From contig NW_017386036.1 of NCBI RefSeq assembly GCF_000237925.1, forward strand, positions 806,001 to 870,000: 64,000 nt of DNA, read 5' to 3'. Position 1 is the stretch's first letter. The number at the start of each line of letters is the position of its first letter. Below the pieces are notes generated by a model that worked only from the letters and a program-made list of their open reading frames with translations, did no database searches and was not told the DNA's origin. This DNA comes from Schistosoma mansoni. Its lineage: Eukaryota > Platyhelminthes > Trematoda > Strigeidida > Schistosomatidae. This document shows, in pieces, positions 1 through 12,075 of this stretch. Position numbers and translations under genes: made by a program.

Positions 1-168
1 ATTTGCGCACGAATACAAGATGATTGGAATGATTGTGAAAAATCACACATTTAGGTCGATTACCTGATATCTTTGCATAAAGTTTTGGTCGCAGGCTAGA
101 GCACCATGAGGGCAATATCCGCAAATACAACGGTTTTTCTAATGATATAAAAAATTCAAAGCACATAC

Positions 169-306
169 TTTCATCATTTTTTTTCTGTATTTCAAACGTC
201 GCTTCTCAATTCGTTCAGGCCTGTACCTGCCACCAGAACTACTGCTAGAACTGCTGCTGCTGCTACTACTACTACTTCTTTTCCCATAACCTTTCTTCTT
301 ACCCAT
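169..306 (-). CDS. First coding exon of an unrecognised poly-serine, basic protein
   Basis: The ATG is at 306-304 and the frame is open for exactly 46 codons to a good splice donor (GTATGT) at 168-163, phase 0. The peptide starts MGKKKGYGKR, then has 14 consecutive serines, then a basic segment (GGRYRPERIEKRRLKYRKK, ending MMK). The serine run is coded by mixed AGC/AGT codons and reads as a CTG/ACT-type trinucleotide repeat on the plus strand. Further exons would lie below position 139 and are outside the window. I do not recognise the family. The Lys/Arg-rich composition would fit a nuclear or RNA-associated protein, but that is inference. An upstream in-frame ATG at 369 exists; the 306 start is preferred because the basic MGKKK segment runs straight into the serine tract. 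Confidence 0.5.
245..275. repeat. Trinucleotide microsatellite coding for poly-serine
   Basis: A run of CTG/CTA/CTT/ACT-type triplets on the plus strand encodes the serine run of the exon at 169-306. Codon interruptions (AGC and AGT mixed) suggest that the tract is not purely a slippage product, but length variation between individuals would be expected. Confidence 0.6.
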
Positions 307-369
307 TGCGTCGCAGTTTCTTATGGGAGTACGTTGAAGTAGACTAGAAAAGGAAGACGTGATGTACAA

Positions 370-913
370 GAAACAAAGTTACTAACACAATAGATCATTT
401 TCTACAATAAGTTTGTGTGGACTTAAAAACCGATATTGAACGGCAACCAGAGTACTTCGACTTCAAAAATTGAATCTAACAGCTGTGGGCAAAAATCCAT
501 TGCCTTTATAGTACTGCAGGTGTGGAAATTAAGTTTAAGCCAAACACCAACACTTTTAGTAACAAAAACAATATGAGTAATCTTATCCCGAAGAACTATC
601 AATAAAATGAACTTGAAAATCCGTAATTTTCAAGAGATAAACAGAGATGAAAACATGGAAGCTCTCAAATACTCCGTTTTTTATCAATGAACTCTGGGGA
701 ATAAACCAAATGATCATAAAACCTTAGCAACACAAACAAATACATGACATTCTAAGTTATAACAATGTAACGAAAGTGATGAGTTTTAAACGATAAACAA
801 GATTTAACAAAGAGGATTTAGTTTCCGTGGTACAAATGAAACAGGGATGCAAACCTGTGAACGGGTCCTGAAGACATTAACTAGATGGCATCAACAAATC
901 ATGACACCGTCTT
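370..913. other. No gene seen, AT-rich flank
   Basis: Upstream of the poly-serine exon on its strand. I see no open frame, RNA gene or recognisable repeat, only AT-rich sequence that may hold the 5' UTR and promoter of that gene. Confidence 0.4.
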
Positions 914-926
914 AGCAGACTATATT
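914..926. repeat. Target-site duplication, left copy
   Basis: AGCAGACTATATT is identical to 1044-1056 and brackets the 117-bp retroposon insert. Confidence 0.8.
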
Positions 927-1043
927 TATTTATTTGAACACATAAATATTGGTACGAAGTGACACCGAATACATATGCGCTACATAAGTTACTTGATTTG
1001 TGTGTGGGCTATGATATTACGCGGGTGCACAGACCGAAGCAGG
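927..1043 (-). mobile_element. Short 5'-truncated retroposon tail with 13-bp target duplication
   Basis: The 117 bp begin on the plus strand with TATTTATTTATTTG, the complement of a (TAAA)n tail. They continue with the same sequence (AATATTGGTAC, ACATATGCGC, GGGCT, CCGAAGCAG) found at the tail end of the larger copy at 39388-39898. The insert is flanked by a perfect 13-bp direct repeat AGCAGACTATATT at 914-926 and 1044-1056. This is the signature of target-primed reverse transcription with severe 5' truncation. Confidence 0.8.
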
Positions 1044-1056
1044 AGCAGACTATATT
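1044..1056. repeat. Target-site duplication, right copy
   Basis: Identical to 914-926; marks the truncated 5' end of the insert. Confidence 0.8.
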
Positions 1057-2899
1057 AAGTTGTCCATATTCACAAACAGACATCAAGATTCATTTAAATC
1101 ACCTGACCAGTAGTGCAATACAACAGTGAAAAAACTTCGCGCGTAGCGAGGTTAATACCTACAATTAGCCGCCATATTGGGAAAAGATATACAATGGATG
1201 AAAAGCTTCTCAAAGTACAAACCTATAACCATAAGATAGCGAGCACCAATTGTAATTTAAAAAACGACTTGTTTCACAATATAGTGGATTACATAGGTTG
1301 AAAAACATTCTTGATGACGAGATGTTTCTTTAGGTGAACACTACTGAAGCAATAAACTATTAACTATTGTAAACTACAAAGTGAAATGTGACCATTTTAT
1401 CAAAAAGGAAACTTTGTGCTCATAAGAGGCAAAAAAAAGTACAAGATGCTACTGTTGGGAGACTGAATAAATAAATTGCTTCATTCACATAAATACGTCA
1501 GTGAAATTTAAAATTATGGAGAGCTTTATGCATTATACTGAATTAAAGCATACCCATAGAATTACTTTCCAGTTTTAAGTAAGAGATTTTATCGCTTGTA
1601 TTATTTCGAAACCTTTACGAGGTTACCTAGATCAAAAGCTTTCGTCAATTAAAAAACTAAATTTGTCAAAATATGGAGAGAAAGCTACTATATGGCCATT
1701 TTAAAAATATAACTCCGAACATTCAAGTATTCCAGATGATTTTTAGTGCATTGCATTGCTGCACTGAAACTTGAAACTCTACGTCGAACATCAGTATTAC
1801 TCACCCGATGGACACATCAAGTGGATAGAATGCTTTGAATACACTCACAATCAAGTACTTTAGACCTATAAGTCTTCCACTTTCATAAGCTATAACTTGT
1901 GGTTATGGAATTATGCGGAGCGAACCGGTGAGCAGTAAACTTCGTTCTATATTGATGAACGGATATCTCACTTACAACACAGGCGACGAAAGTTGACAAG
2001 CACTAAGTTTCTAAGTCCGACCAGAGACTTGGTCAGTCATCAACTCAGCATGACCAATGAAACTTCCAAGTAAAGTAGTCAATGAGTCCTATGATCAGAT
2101 ACAGTATAACTCACTTGGCAAGCATAGAGTCGTGTACTCGGCCTTCATAGGGGAGGTAGTGATATTATGAGGCTACCCAAACCGAAGTGCAGCGGGATCT
2201 CAATCTGCGCTGTAGTGACCGAAAGTCGAACCCCTAACCAAACTGAGTTGGAGAAATCTCAACCGAAAAATGATGTCAGTATGTTCGTGTCTTCATATCT
2301 CACCCATTGTTCATTCAATATTAAAAAATGAGTCACAAATTATTTGGCTAAGGTAAAAGTAATGTATACGAAACTAAATAAGTGATCGATATATTTCAAA
2401 CAGGGTCAGATGAATTACAAAAAGATCATCTAATATTGGCATACCGCACAATGAACGATGATTTAGGTATTATTGTCCGATAGTTTCCTCCTATCTAGGA
2501 CTAATCATCTAAGGGGATGTTCCCAGAAGGTTTAAAAACCGAAATCGAACGGTATACGCTTAAGTTCTATTTCTCATATCAAGTGGTAAGTCCCTGAAAT
2601 TATTTATCAGAACACACAGTATCGGTAACTTTTTTGATCAGTTCAAAGCACAACAGAATCATTAGGATACTAAAATTCGTGAGGACTGGCATAAGGCTCT
2701 TGACTTATTAACCTTACCATCCGGAGACTGAAACAAAGAGGATGGACAATAGGAAACTTGTATGTGATTTATTATTTAAACAACACAGACAGGTTCGTCA
2801 CACTAGAAATTTAACTGGATCAGGGAATTTATCTCCCGTAGGCAGCAAAGGTTAATACCGAAGTTTCTTTTGAAACCAATAATATGATGCAACTCAGAA
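1057..2899. other. Mostly unassigned AT-rich DNA; 2100-2300 may be LINE A 5' region
   Basis: No convincing gene. Around 2150-2300 the sequence becomes GC-richer and looks like coding-derived retroposon DNA leading into LINE A, but I cannot align it with confidence. The short open frames here have no recognisable protein content. Confidence 0.3.
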
Positions 2900-4850
2900 C
2901 CACCAAAACATTAACAGTGTTAGATTCTCTTGGTAAATTTGTGTCTTCAACTTTAGTTTCTCTCAATGCAGTTATGGTCCATCAAGAAGGTTACTGTGGG
3001 TGACTGGACTACTTATTCACAGGATTAAAAAGAATCCGTCACCGTTGAAAATGCTCAACTGCCCGAGTCTTGAGAGGAACTCAATTAATACACTGGTCAT
3101 ACAACCTGCTCCCAAGGTCGTCCAACCGGTCAACAAGAAACGTAAGAACTCGTACCACAATGCAACGGTCAAACATATAGGATCCCAGCCTCAACATAAC
3201 AGTAAAGGTTCGTGATGAATCCCTCATAATCATGAAACTGAAAGGACTCTTCGACCTTCATCTCATTTTAAAGGAGAGAAACCAGGACTTAAGCAGAAAA
3301 CTCATTCTTTTTAGAATTGAACAATTAACGGTCAAACGACTTACCCAAGGGTAGGAAACTAAATTATTTCAAACCCTAAGTAACTCTCTTCATTGATGAC
3401 CATGCAGATGTTTCGCTGGCTGGTCACATGCTAAAGCTTTAGGGGGACGTGCGAATACTTCTAAATATACCATATTCGTAGTGCGATTTCATCAGGAATG
3501 TACCTGAGGAATCTTGCGAGTTCTTTTGAGGAAGGGACATTATTGTCAAGGGTATCCTAGAAAACATGAACCTTAATGATGAAGCCTATGATATTCAAGA
3601 GTGGGAGTTGATAAAACAATCTTTGATGCTTAAGGATATCTTGACTCAACAGGTGGCAAGACTGGTCAAGAAGGACATGAATACTAGACCGTAGCTACTC
3701 AAAGTAGGCTTCCCTTCCTCTCAAATGGTGGCTATCACTTTCGAGACATTTCGATGCCGGTTACCAACAGGAGTCTACATGCATCCGGATAGTCCTCATG
3801 ATGACGGTAGAAAAAACTGTAACTGCCTATTTCACTTGTGGACTGTTAAGAACGAACTAACGTGGAAGGGGCGGAGACTACGCATTTGGAAAGCCCTATG
3901 TACGTAGGTTTCTTGTCCATGCATATACGGCACATTCAAACTAACAGAACAAGGACAGACAGGCTTTAAATAGAGAGCATCAACTCTCTATATACGAACG
4001 CCGCAAGTTTACCAAACAAAATGGGTGACTCACGTGGCTTCAAAATATTAAAAGTCCCCATATTGTAAAATTAGGACCATATCTGTTTTGTAAGGTATTA
4101 ACCTACTTCCTACTTAAAAAACACTGGTTCAAGACTATTATTCTTATCACAACTAGTAAACCTGTCATTACACTACCAAGTAGTAAATTTTACTCACAAT
4201 GTTTATTTACGTAATCTATTTCACTGTTATCAATGACTCATAAGTTGTCTTGACTGGTTTAATATTTCCATATCTCCACATAGAAATTACGGTATAATAG
4301 AGTAAAGCATGATGAGGATCCAATGGAAAACAATATTGTTCTTGCGCATATGTCGTCTTAAGTTGGATGAGTTGCGTGAACTAAGTGGTGTAAATAATAC
4401 TCAGTTCAGTTCTTTAACTTCATTTAATGTGAAGTCAGCAACTCAGTGGAGAAATAGCCGAACGCTATCACAATTAGACTGCATCTTCACAAACGAGGAA
4501 TTCCTGGTTGATAATCTCTCAACCCTAGCTCATTTAGAAAAAAGGGACTACACCATCATGGAGAACAACCTTATTTGCAAGACTGAACTAGAACACCCAG
4601 CTTGCAATGGGCGTTGGAGTTTCGGACGCTTAGCTTCAAAGAACAATCTACAGTAGGTAAAGCGAAAGACCTACCCTCAATTTAATGGGGTTGCTTATTG
4701 CAATTTTTTTAATTAACATGATCTTACGTTCTATAAACCAGTCTGTCCTTCAAATGACCCCCAAATGTTATAAGCATTTTAAAGTCACAAAAATAATACC
4801 CTTCAAATGTTAAAACGTAAAATATACTGCTATGTGGAATAAAAACGAAC
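2900..4850 (+). mobile_element. LINE A, 5' part (ORF1 and endonuclease end), CR1-like, decayed
   Basis: Broken plus-strand frames are typical of schistosome CR1-like LINEs. An ORF1-like stretch at about 3540-3780 reads GRDIIVKGILENMN...LVKKDMNTRP then LLKVGFPSSQMV, with a PTGVYMHPDSP stretch after it. The end of an AP-type endonuclease domain lies at about 4410-4650 (QLDCIFTNEEFLVDNLSTLA, followed by a degraded form of the usual SDH motif). Many stops and frame changes make it dead. The reverse transcriptase part seems to resume at about 7976, beyond the nested LINE B. The 5' boundary is uncertain and may reach about 2150. The family assignment rests on remembered motif layout, not on a database search. 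Confidence 0.6.
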
Positions 4851-4854
4851 TAGT

Positions 4855-7800
4855 GGTGACAGTACATATGGGTGGTCCGAACAAGCAAAGAACGTACGTA
4901 CCCTATGTCAAAACGGCCAACAGGCCTCCTTGGCTAAGACCCTAGAATCTCGTTAGATTGATGTACGCTGTGTCTCTGAAACACGCATACAGGATCCTAG
5001 TGTGGTCATTCACTTGACCTCACCTCACGAAAATGGACAACCGACGAGATACACCCTCCGTGTATCTGGCGACCCGATAGCTAGCTTTCGTGGACTTGCA
5101 AGTGTAGGCATAGTACGAGGGCAGAACAAGCAAGATTAGAATGGATCCCCGTTAACAGTTGCCTGTGCGTTGTTCGGCTAAACGGCTCCGTAAGAACTCG
5201 GAAGGATAGGGACACACATCGTTGCCTTTTCGTCGTTTCTGCCTACGCTCCCACTGACTGCAGCCCGGATGAAGTGAAAGATGACTTTTACCGAAATCTT
5301 TGTGAACTTCAAAAAGCTAAACGCTCAGACATAATACTCGTCGCAGGTTAATTTAATGCCCAGGTAGGTAACTTAAACCAAACAGAAAGACATTTAGGTG
5401 GGTATTTTAGTATTTCGGCTCAGCGAACAGATAATGGTAATCGTCTCTTGCAACTGTGCTCAGACAATCGTTTGTTTCTAGCAAGCACTAATTTTAAGCA
5501 TAAGGAGAGACATCATTCAATATGGCGACCCCCTGCAACAAACCGACGATAGATTCAACTAGACCATGTTGCTATCAGTCATTGTTGGAGAGACTCGATA
5601 GAAGACTGTCGCTCATACTGGAATACATGTTTAGACTCTGATCACGCTTTAATACGAGTATGCATTTGCTTGCACCTCACTTGACGTAGAAAAATTACAC
5701 TATGCAGACCCATTAGGATTGAACTGGAGGACGAGAAAGCCTAAAGTAAGTCCCAGGAACAACTGAGTTCACCTCTAGGCACTTCTGGAAACGAAATTTA
5801 CCGAGATGTTGCTTGGGAAGATATACAAACAGCTGTGGAAACAGCAGTAATTTAAACCATAAGGTTCCAAAAAAAAACCAGTCTGTTGCACTCTTATAAA
5901 CTCATCACATCAGGTTCTGAACACGACGAAGAGCAAAAACAAATCAGATCTAGGTCAACCAAAGTTTTAAGAAATGACCGTGAGCAGTGGTGGACAACGA
6001 AAGCAAGAGATGGAAAAGGCAGTGGCTGTAGGCAACACCAGGCAACTCTTCAGACTAATAAGAGAAACCGGAATTAATAAGTCAAGTGTGAGACAATCTC
6101 GGAAAAAGATGAGACTCCTATCTGCTCTCAGCCCAGACGTTTAGAGCTATAGGCGGAACACTTTAAGGAGCAGTTCAGCTGGCCTTCAGCTACTGCACAA
6201 CTACCCACTATTTCCAGACAGTCTGAATGGAACATTGAAGTAGGTCCCCCAATTTTGGTTAAGTTCAAAAGGCTACAGCTAGTCTGAAACGAGGTAGAGC
6301 AGCTGGTCCTGATGGATTGGTTCCAGAGGTCTTTAAATATGATGGTCCAATTTTAGCGACTAGGTTGACTAATATTTTGGCTGAAATCTGGGAGTTGGAT
6401 GTAATCCCATCCGACTGGTCATAATCACTGATTGTCTCAATATATAAGAAAGGATCGAAATCAACCTGTAATAACCATAGAGGGATTAGTCTGACTAACA
6501 TAGCATCTAAAATACTTGCCTCAATAATTATCGGGCGCCTAACTAAGACTCGTGAACTGTAAACACGAGAAAATCAAGCTGGCTTCAGACTTGGTCGTGG
6601 CTGTATCGACCACATATTCACTATTTGTCAGGTTTTAGAGCACAGACATGCTTATCGGCGTCCGACAATGATAGTTTTTCTTGACTTAAAAGCAGCATTT
6701 GACTCTGTAGACCACGAAGCTCTGTGACAGTGTTTGTCATTGAACGCTGTACCTCAGAAGTACATAAACTTTGTGAAGACTCTTTACTCGAACACTATCA
6801 GCCAAGTCAAAGGTTAGGGCAAACTGTCATCTGACTGTGCAACCACAAATGATGTTAGGTAAGGCTGTCCACTATCCCCATTTTTGTTTAACCTCATCAT
6901 AGACCTACTGTTGGAAATAACACTCGTTAACTGAATTTTTAGGAATTGATCTCCTACCAGGAGGTCCAGATGACATAATCCTGTTTGGTGAAGACGCTGA
7001 TGAAATGCAGAATCTTCTGTTAGCACTGAGTAATAATACCAGGATGTTTGGGATGCGTTTCTCCCCTTCTAAATGTAAATTGTTACTCCAGGACTGATCT
7101 GCGTCAACAACTGAACTAAGGATAGGGAGTGAAGTAGTCGAACGCGTCGACAACTTCACTTATTTTGGAAGTCTGATGAGCCCTAATGGGTTGGTGTCTA
7201 ACGAAATCTCAGAACGGATTCCAAAAGCTCGCTTGACTTTTGCCAACTTACGTCATGTATGGCGAAGGAGAGATATTTGTCTGTCACTTAAGGGACGAGT
7301 ATACTGCGCAACAATCTGTTCCGTGGCCATTAAGAGTAGAAGATACTCGTAAGCTACAAGTATTTGGCCACAAATGCCTTAGAAATATTGCTCGCATCTT
7401 CTGGGATCACCGGGTAAGTAATAGTGGGGTTAGACATAGCGTATTGGGGAATGATGGTAAATCAGTTGATGAGGTCATGAATCTTCATCTACTGAGATGG
7501 TTGGGCCACGCGTTACGTATGCCTGAACACCGATTATCACGACACGCTATGCTGACTAGTATTGGCGATGGTTGGAAGAGTTAGGGACGATCAAACCAAA
7601 ACGTGGCATCAGTGCTTGAAGTCACTAACTTCTCGTCTAAGCTATGTTGGCAGATGCAGACTACTTGGTTGGAGTCCGCGTGGTTATCGTAACCAATGGT
7701 TGGAGACTGTGTGACATGGCTCAGAATCGATCACAATGGCGCAGGTGTATACACTCTTTATCTTCCCTTAAGCCTTGAGATTAAAATCGCTTCTTATCTA

Positions 7801-7970
7801 TCTTTCTTCCTGTACTACATCATTATATACAATGTTTCTTTTATATGTTACAACCATTAAATTAACTACTTCTATGAATTCGGTGTTGATCTTGTTGTGC
7901 TAATGAGGTATGGCAACTTGGATCGATACATACATGTGCCTGGTCCTACCTTGTAGCTAACTGACTGAGT
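4855..7970 (+). mobile_element. LINE B, near full-length but decayed non-LTR retroposon
   Basis: Reading on the plus strand gives an endonuclease domain at about 4890-5660: VRTLCQNGQQASLAKTLESR, SETRIQDPSVVIHLTSP, SAYAPTDCSPDEVKDDFYR, FNAQVGNLNQTERHLGG, then LDSDHALIRV. A reverse transcriptase follows at about 6290-7230: GRAAGPDGLVPEVFKYDGP, GSKSTCNNHRGISLTNIASK, QAGFRLGRGCIDHIFT, and a catalytic-site stretch MIVFLDLKAAFDSVDHEAL. The C-terminal segment at 7240-7584 contains PWPLRVEDTRKLQVFGHKCL and LLRWLGHALRMPEHRLSRHA. Stops and frame changes are scattered throughout. The 3' UTR (about 7720-7970) recurs as a truncated copy at 57796-58065. It appears to have landed inside LINE A, which flanks it on both sides. 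Confidence 0.75.
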
Positions 7971-7975
7971 GGAAA

Positions 7976-8760
7976 AGGCGCCAAAGCAAAAAAAGCTTCA
8001 GCATCAGATAAAGCTAATCGATAAACTTGCCTCCAATCCTAGAAACTCACCTTATCACGCAACGTATCTTTGGAATGTCAGAACCGAAGTTCCCCAGTTG
8101 CTGAGTTTTAATGACCCATAAGTGATGCCCTATAATAAGTGCCCTTGAGAAAAATATTCCCAAACATTAAAACCGTCACGTACGACTAATACCAACGAGG
8201 ACCCCACCTGCAACTTAACATGAGTCTTCGAAGTGGACCTAAGGACAGAGCTAGGGTACCATAAACTGTAGCACCCAAACAAGGATTCATCTCCACGCCC
8301 GAAGATGATCCACTCTGCTATAGTGAGGGAAGCAACTTTATTCTTGACGACGCACCTTGTTTCGGTATCCTCTCATTTGCCAACCAAAGGTGCAATCCTA
8401 GATAATCAGAAGCTGGTACTTACCATATCATTTTTCGAAGGTGACTGATGCGATGAACCTTCAAGCTGGCGCCTAGTGGCACTTCTTTCAGTACCCCCAA
8501 AAATTATGAAATCCCTGGTGTATGGTGGCATATGCGACTAATTTTTATCTATAACCACCCTTCACCCCAACAGAACGGTTTCGGGAAAGGCCACTCCAAG
8601 ATCATCAATCGGCTGGCTGCAATTGATATACGGCCTGCCATCATCGATATCAAAAGAGTGTTGGTGATATACGTCTATTTCTCGAAAGCTTTTGGTCAAA
8701 TTCTTTAGAAACCTCTATGAAAATACAAAAAACTAGTGAAAAATAGGGACGGAGAACGTA
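7976..8760 (+). mobile_element. LINE A, 3' part (linker and reverse transcriptase start), decayed
   Basis: Plus-strand frames resume LINE-like coding after LINE B. A linker reads KLASNPRNSPYH, then NVRTEVPQLLSFNDP. Reverse transcriptase finger motifs follow in shifting frames at about 8460-8640 (SWRLVALLSVPPKIMKSLVY, and TLHPNRTVSGK in place of the usual QHGFRKG-type motif). Order and strand agree with the endonuclease end at 4410-4650 being the same copy, split by LINE B. It ends without a recognisable palm domain, so it is also 3' truncated or too decayed to follow. Confidence 0.5.
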
Positions 8761-10229
8761 CATTTTCAGTACTGTGATTCTAACCTCCTACCAAACCGGC
8801 TGATGACCTGACACCGCTGTCTATGGACACCGGGGATGTACCTTGACCATAGTAGCTAAGCCAAATGCAAATAACTGACAAAGAGTGGTTAACTGGTCAA
8901 AAGGGGGGACTGTAATTTATGGACGACCTTTGAGCGAATTCTAAATGACCTTGAGAAGTGTTAACCAATCAGTAAACCCTCAGCGCTTAGTAAAAATATA
9001 TCATACAAATTCAAAGTGGATACATTTCTTTTACATAGTCCAAAAACTTGTCAAGGTTAGGAAAAGGTTCAAAAATCGTAATGCATAAGGTAGAGGAACT
9101 CATTCATATGGCTCCATAATAGTCGATCTATGGAGCCATGATAAGACCACAAAAGCCCTTTCAGCCTTGACCACATAGCTTCAGTATTGTTTGTGTTTAC
9201 TCCTGTTTTGTAAGTTCGTCATTTTTATTATGGATATGTCCTTTCAATACTGATACTACTGAACAGCCGAAGTTTCTGTCATATCTACGATTATTGCAGC
9301 CAATGTTATTGGTGCTTTTATGATACAGGTCGCGGCAATCATCACGATATGCCTTAGTCTAATTCTGGATTGAGAGAAAAAAGGTCCTATTCTAGCAAAC
9401 GTCTCGCTTCAACATGTTTAACCGAAGGACAATAGCACGGTAGTCTGTACAACGTCTACAAGTCATTTGATTACAGCAATTACAGATGAAGAAACCTCTT
9501 AGTAGCTTTATTTGCTCTAGCCGCCTAACTGTCAAGTCGTCTCTAAAGTCTCCTGTGAACCGACCGTACATGAGCATCAGGTTCTGAAATTTGCGCCGTG
9601 ACCTTGAAATTCCTCAAACGCTTCTGATTGGCTCGTCCATGAATTATAGTTTTGCGGTCAAAAGATATAAAACTGAATGCGTTTACGAAAGTCTAACCCT
9701 TATCTCTTAGTCCTTTGACTTGACAGTGCTTCTACGTTGTCTTATCGTAGGTTGCGTATGATAGTACTAGAAGTAAAATACTTAAACATTGGAGTACTGT
9801 AAGCAGAGAAGCATAGCCTTCTACTAGGTATTACACTAACCCAGCTTGGAAGTCCACTGGAATCTTCAGCAAGGAAAATGGTCAGGCAATACACTGTATA
9901 AGACAAGATGCACGTACATAATGAGACACGATAGATAATTATCGAATAAATCACTATAGATGAAGGGACTTCGTGGCCACTTCAAACACCAGGACACATT
10001 GAAGCAGACCGCCAAATGACCTGGTAGTTCAGGGCTGTTGACCATCAAACTCCAATATTTTTGGCACGAGCTCTTATAAACCGTTCGATTTATTTGTGCT
10101 CGCTACTTTTTTTCTCAGTGCGGTTTCAGGTAGTGGGTAATTTCCAATGTGCGGTAATCTAGCTACTTCATTGTAATATTTCTAGTCAATTTGGTAATCA
10201 TTTGTGGATTTTCTAATGTAACACAGGTA
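8761..10229. other. Unassigned, probably old repeat DNA
   Basis: No gene seen. At 9590-9720 there is GC-richer sequence with a TATAAAAC box preceded by a CTGATTGGCTCG stretch, which resembles a promoter-bearing retroelement terminus, but no partner repeat was found in the window. A short perfect hairpin lies at 9108-9139. Confidence 0.3.
9108..9139. repeat. Perfect 11-bp inverted repeat (hairpin)
   Basis: ATGGCTCCATA at 9108-9118 is followed after a 10-base loop by its exact complement TATGGAGCCAT at 9129-9139. No function can be assigned. Confidence 0.6.
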
Positions 10230-10520
10230 TTTGGGTTTTGACAACGCCTTAACTAGTAACACCTTCTGTGATTGAATCTTACACACCTAGTGAATTCATG
10301 ATTCAGAATCGAGGGGTTTGAAGATATATTTGATAGGCTATCAATATATCGAGAATCGACTGATCTAGGCTGTCTGGTGATTGCTGTGGATGCTGGGCAT
10401 GGTGTTCCCACCGGTGATCTAGTGCGGATGCATCGCCCAGCACCTTTAGCATGGTGAGTCCATTAAAACCAATGAGGTGAGCATCAAATGTCGAAAACTT
10501 ACAGAGCTATTGATATTGGG
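10230..10520 (-). mobile_element. Old diverged solo LTR-like copy (gypsy type)
   Basis: Shares the landmark order of the LTRs at 11222 and 16221: CTAGTAACACCTTCT-like start, GAAGATATATTTGATA followed by TATCAATATATCGAGAA, a CATCAAATGTCGAAAACTTA block, and GAGCTATTGATATTGGGGAT at the end. Divergence is high, so it is an ancient relic in the same orientation as the full element. No coding part is attached. Confidence 0.6.
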
Positions 10521-11221
10521 GATTTATTTACTACAACCCTCGAGAGAGGGTTTGTCTTTTAGTGGTCTTATATCTGACTCCAATTAGATCGTATATCGAT
10601 TGGCATTGGAATATACATCCTGGCTATCCTCGTATATAATTATCGACCTAGCTCACGTTAGTGAGTCCCGGGATTAAATAAGCCAAATAGGAGAATGGAT
10701 TTTGAATATGTATATTTCATGCACTCACTGATGTGAACAGGCAATCAGGGAAATGAAACATAGGGGGAAGAACGAAGCAGATTGTAGGGCTAACTCGATT
10801 TATTCAGGCGTAAATCAATATTTATAGCTAGATAAAAATAAGCTACAGACATGTGATGAGTAGGATAAGATGTGCACACACGTATGCTCATCTAAAAATA
10901 GTCAGAATAAATAGGATAATAAGTAACCAGGTAAAAACGTGGTTTAAAACGAATGAACAGGTTGGATTGTCCTGAAACTAAAATAAGCAATGTGCGTTTA
11001 ACATAGAACATGACGTTGCATTAACCTTCACAGTCTCATGGGATTTGGGATTCTACATTTAAGAAGTTACCACATTAACAGGCAGGATGTTGGTTGTTTG
11101 CAATTCGAAAAGTAATAAAATGATTTTTCGTGTGCTGGGAGATGACTGTTTCAAGAAATTAATAGATAAGTTAAATAATTAGTAATGTGGAGAGTGTGAG
11201 TATTTAGTGGCATTGGATCCT
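10521..11221. other. Unassigned, repeat-like
   Basis: No gene seen. A stretch near 11030-11110 weakly resembles 16800-16880 on the other side of the LTR element (both contain TACATT-AGAAGTTAC-like sequence), which suggests that both flanks carry older repeat DNA. Confidence 0.25.
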
Positions 11222-11548
11222 AATGAGGATACAACGGATATTCTAGTTTTACAACTAACAACCAGTAGTATCTTCTATAATCGATCGTTCCCGGCCAGAG
11301 GAAATCAGAAGTCAGACGAGAAGAGGTAGGAAAGATATATTTGATGCGTCACCAATATATCGAGGAACCTTTACTATAAGCTGGCTAATGAACGTAGGAG
11401 CAGTGTCCCACGCCGAGTTGAAACGTGATCTGGTACGGACGCATGACCGAAAGCCTTCAGTTAAACAAGTCCACCTAAACAACGTGGTCAGCATCCAATG
11501 TCGAACACTTAATGAGCTATTGATTTTGGGGATTTATTTACAGCTACA
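11222..11548 (-). repeat. 3' LTR of the gypsy element
   Basis: Identical to the 5' LTR. On the element's strand it starts immediately after a G-rich polypurine tract, which fixes its boundary. Confidence 0.85.
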
Positions 11549-11689
11549 GATCACTCCCCCCCCCAGTGAGGTAGTGATGCCCCTAAGACGTGACCAGCCA
11601 GAAGTTTAAACCCAACGAGTTTGTCGTTGGTAAACACTCTTCTGATAGCTTGCTTCGTTTAGCAGCGTCTGGTCGTCTTTCCTTAAACT

Positions 11690-12060
11690 AAGGGACCAAA
11701 ATGTACAACGTTGCAATAAAGAAATAAAGTACAATGTAAATTTCGGTTCCTTGCGAAACTTCGTCGTTCTTTTCCAGCCGTCCTAAAAAAGAGGAAAAAT
11801 AAAACGTGTGAGTGCATGTCGAAAATACACTCGTACTTGCGTAAGGACACAAGATGAGCGGAAAAAAATAAACTGATACACTTACAAACAGCGTAAAGGC
11901 GATCGGAAAAAAAGGTTTTCTTTTGGTTTTTTTCAATATATAAATATATATATATATATATACGCTCAAAAAAATGTTCTTTTTTTTGTTTTTTTTTATA
12001 TAAATAAAAAAATGAGCATATTAAAAAAAATTTATAACAAACTTTGAAAGGGTAATTCAA
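11690..12060. repeat. A/T-rich simple-sequence tract between pol and 3' LTR
   Basis: Long A and T runs and a (TA)n stretch at about 11939-11962 lie in the element's non-coding 3' region. Open frames here, such as those giving poly-YIYI peptides, are low-complexity artefacts. Confidence 0.6.
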
Positions 12061-12075
12061 GATAAAGCTTATGTC

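Noticed and set aside
7168-7210. Hammerhead-ribozyme-like CTGATGAG ... GAAA
   Set aside because: Schistosomes carry hammerhead ribozymes in satellite-like repeats, but here the bases fit the LINE B coding frame (GSLMSPNGLVSNEISERI) and stems I and III are absent.
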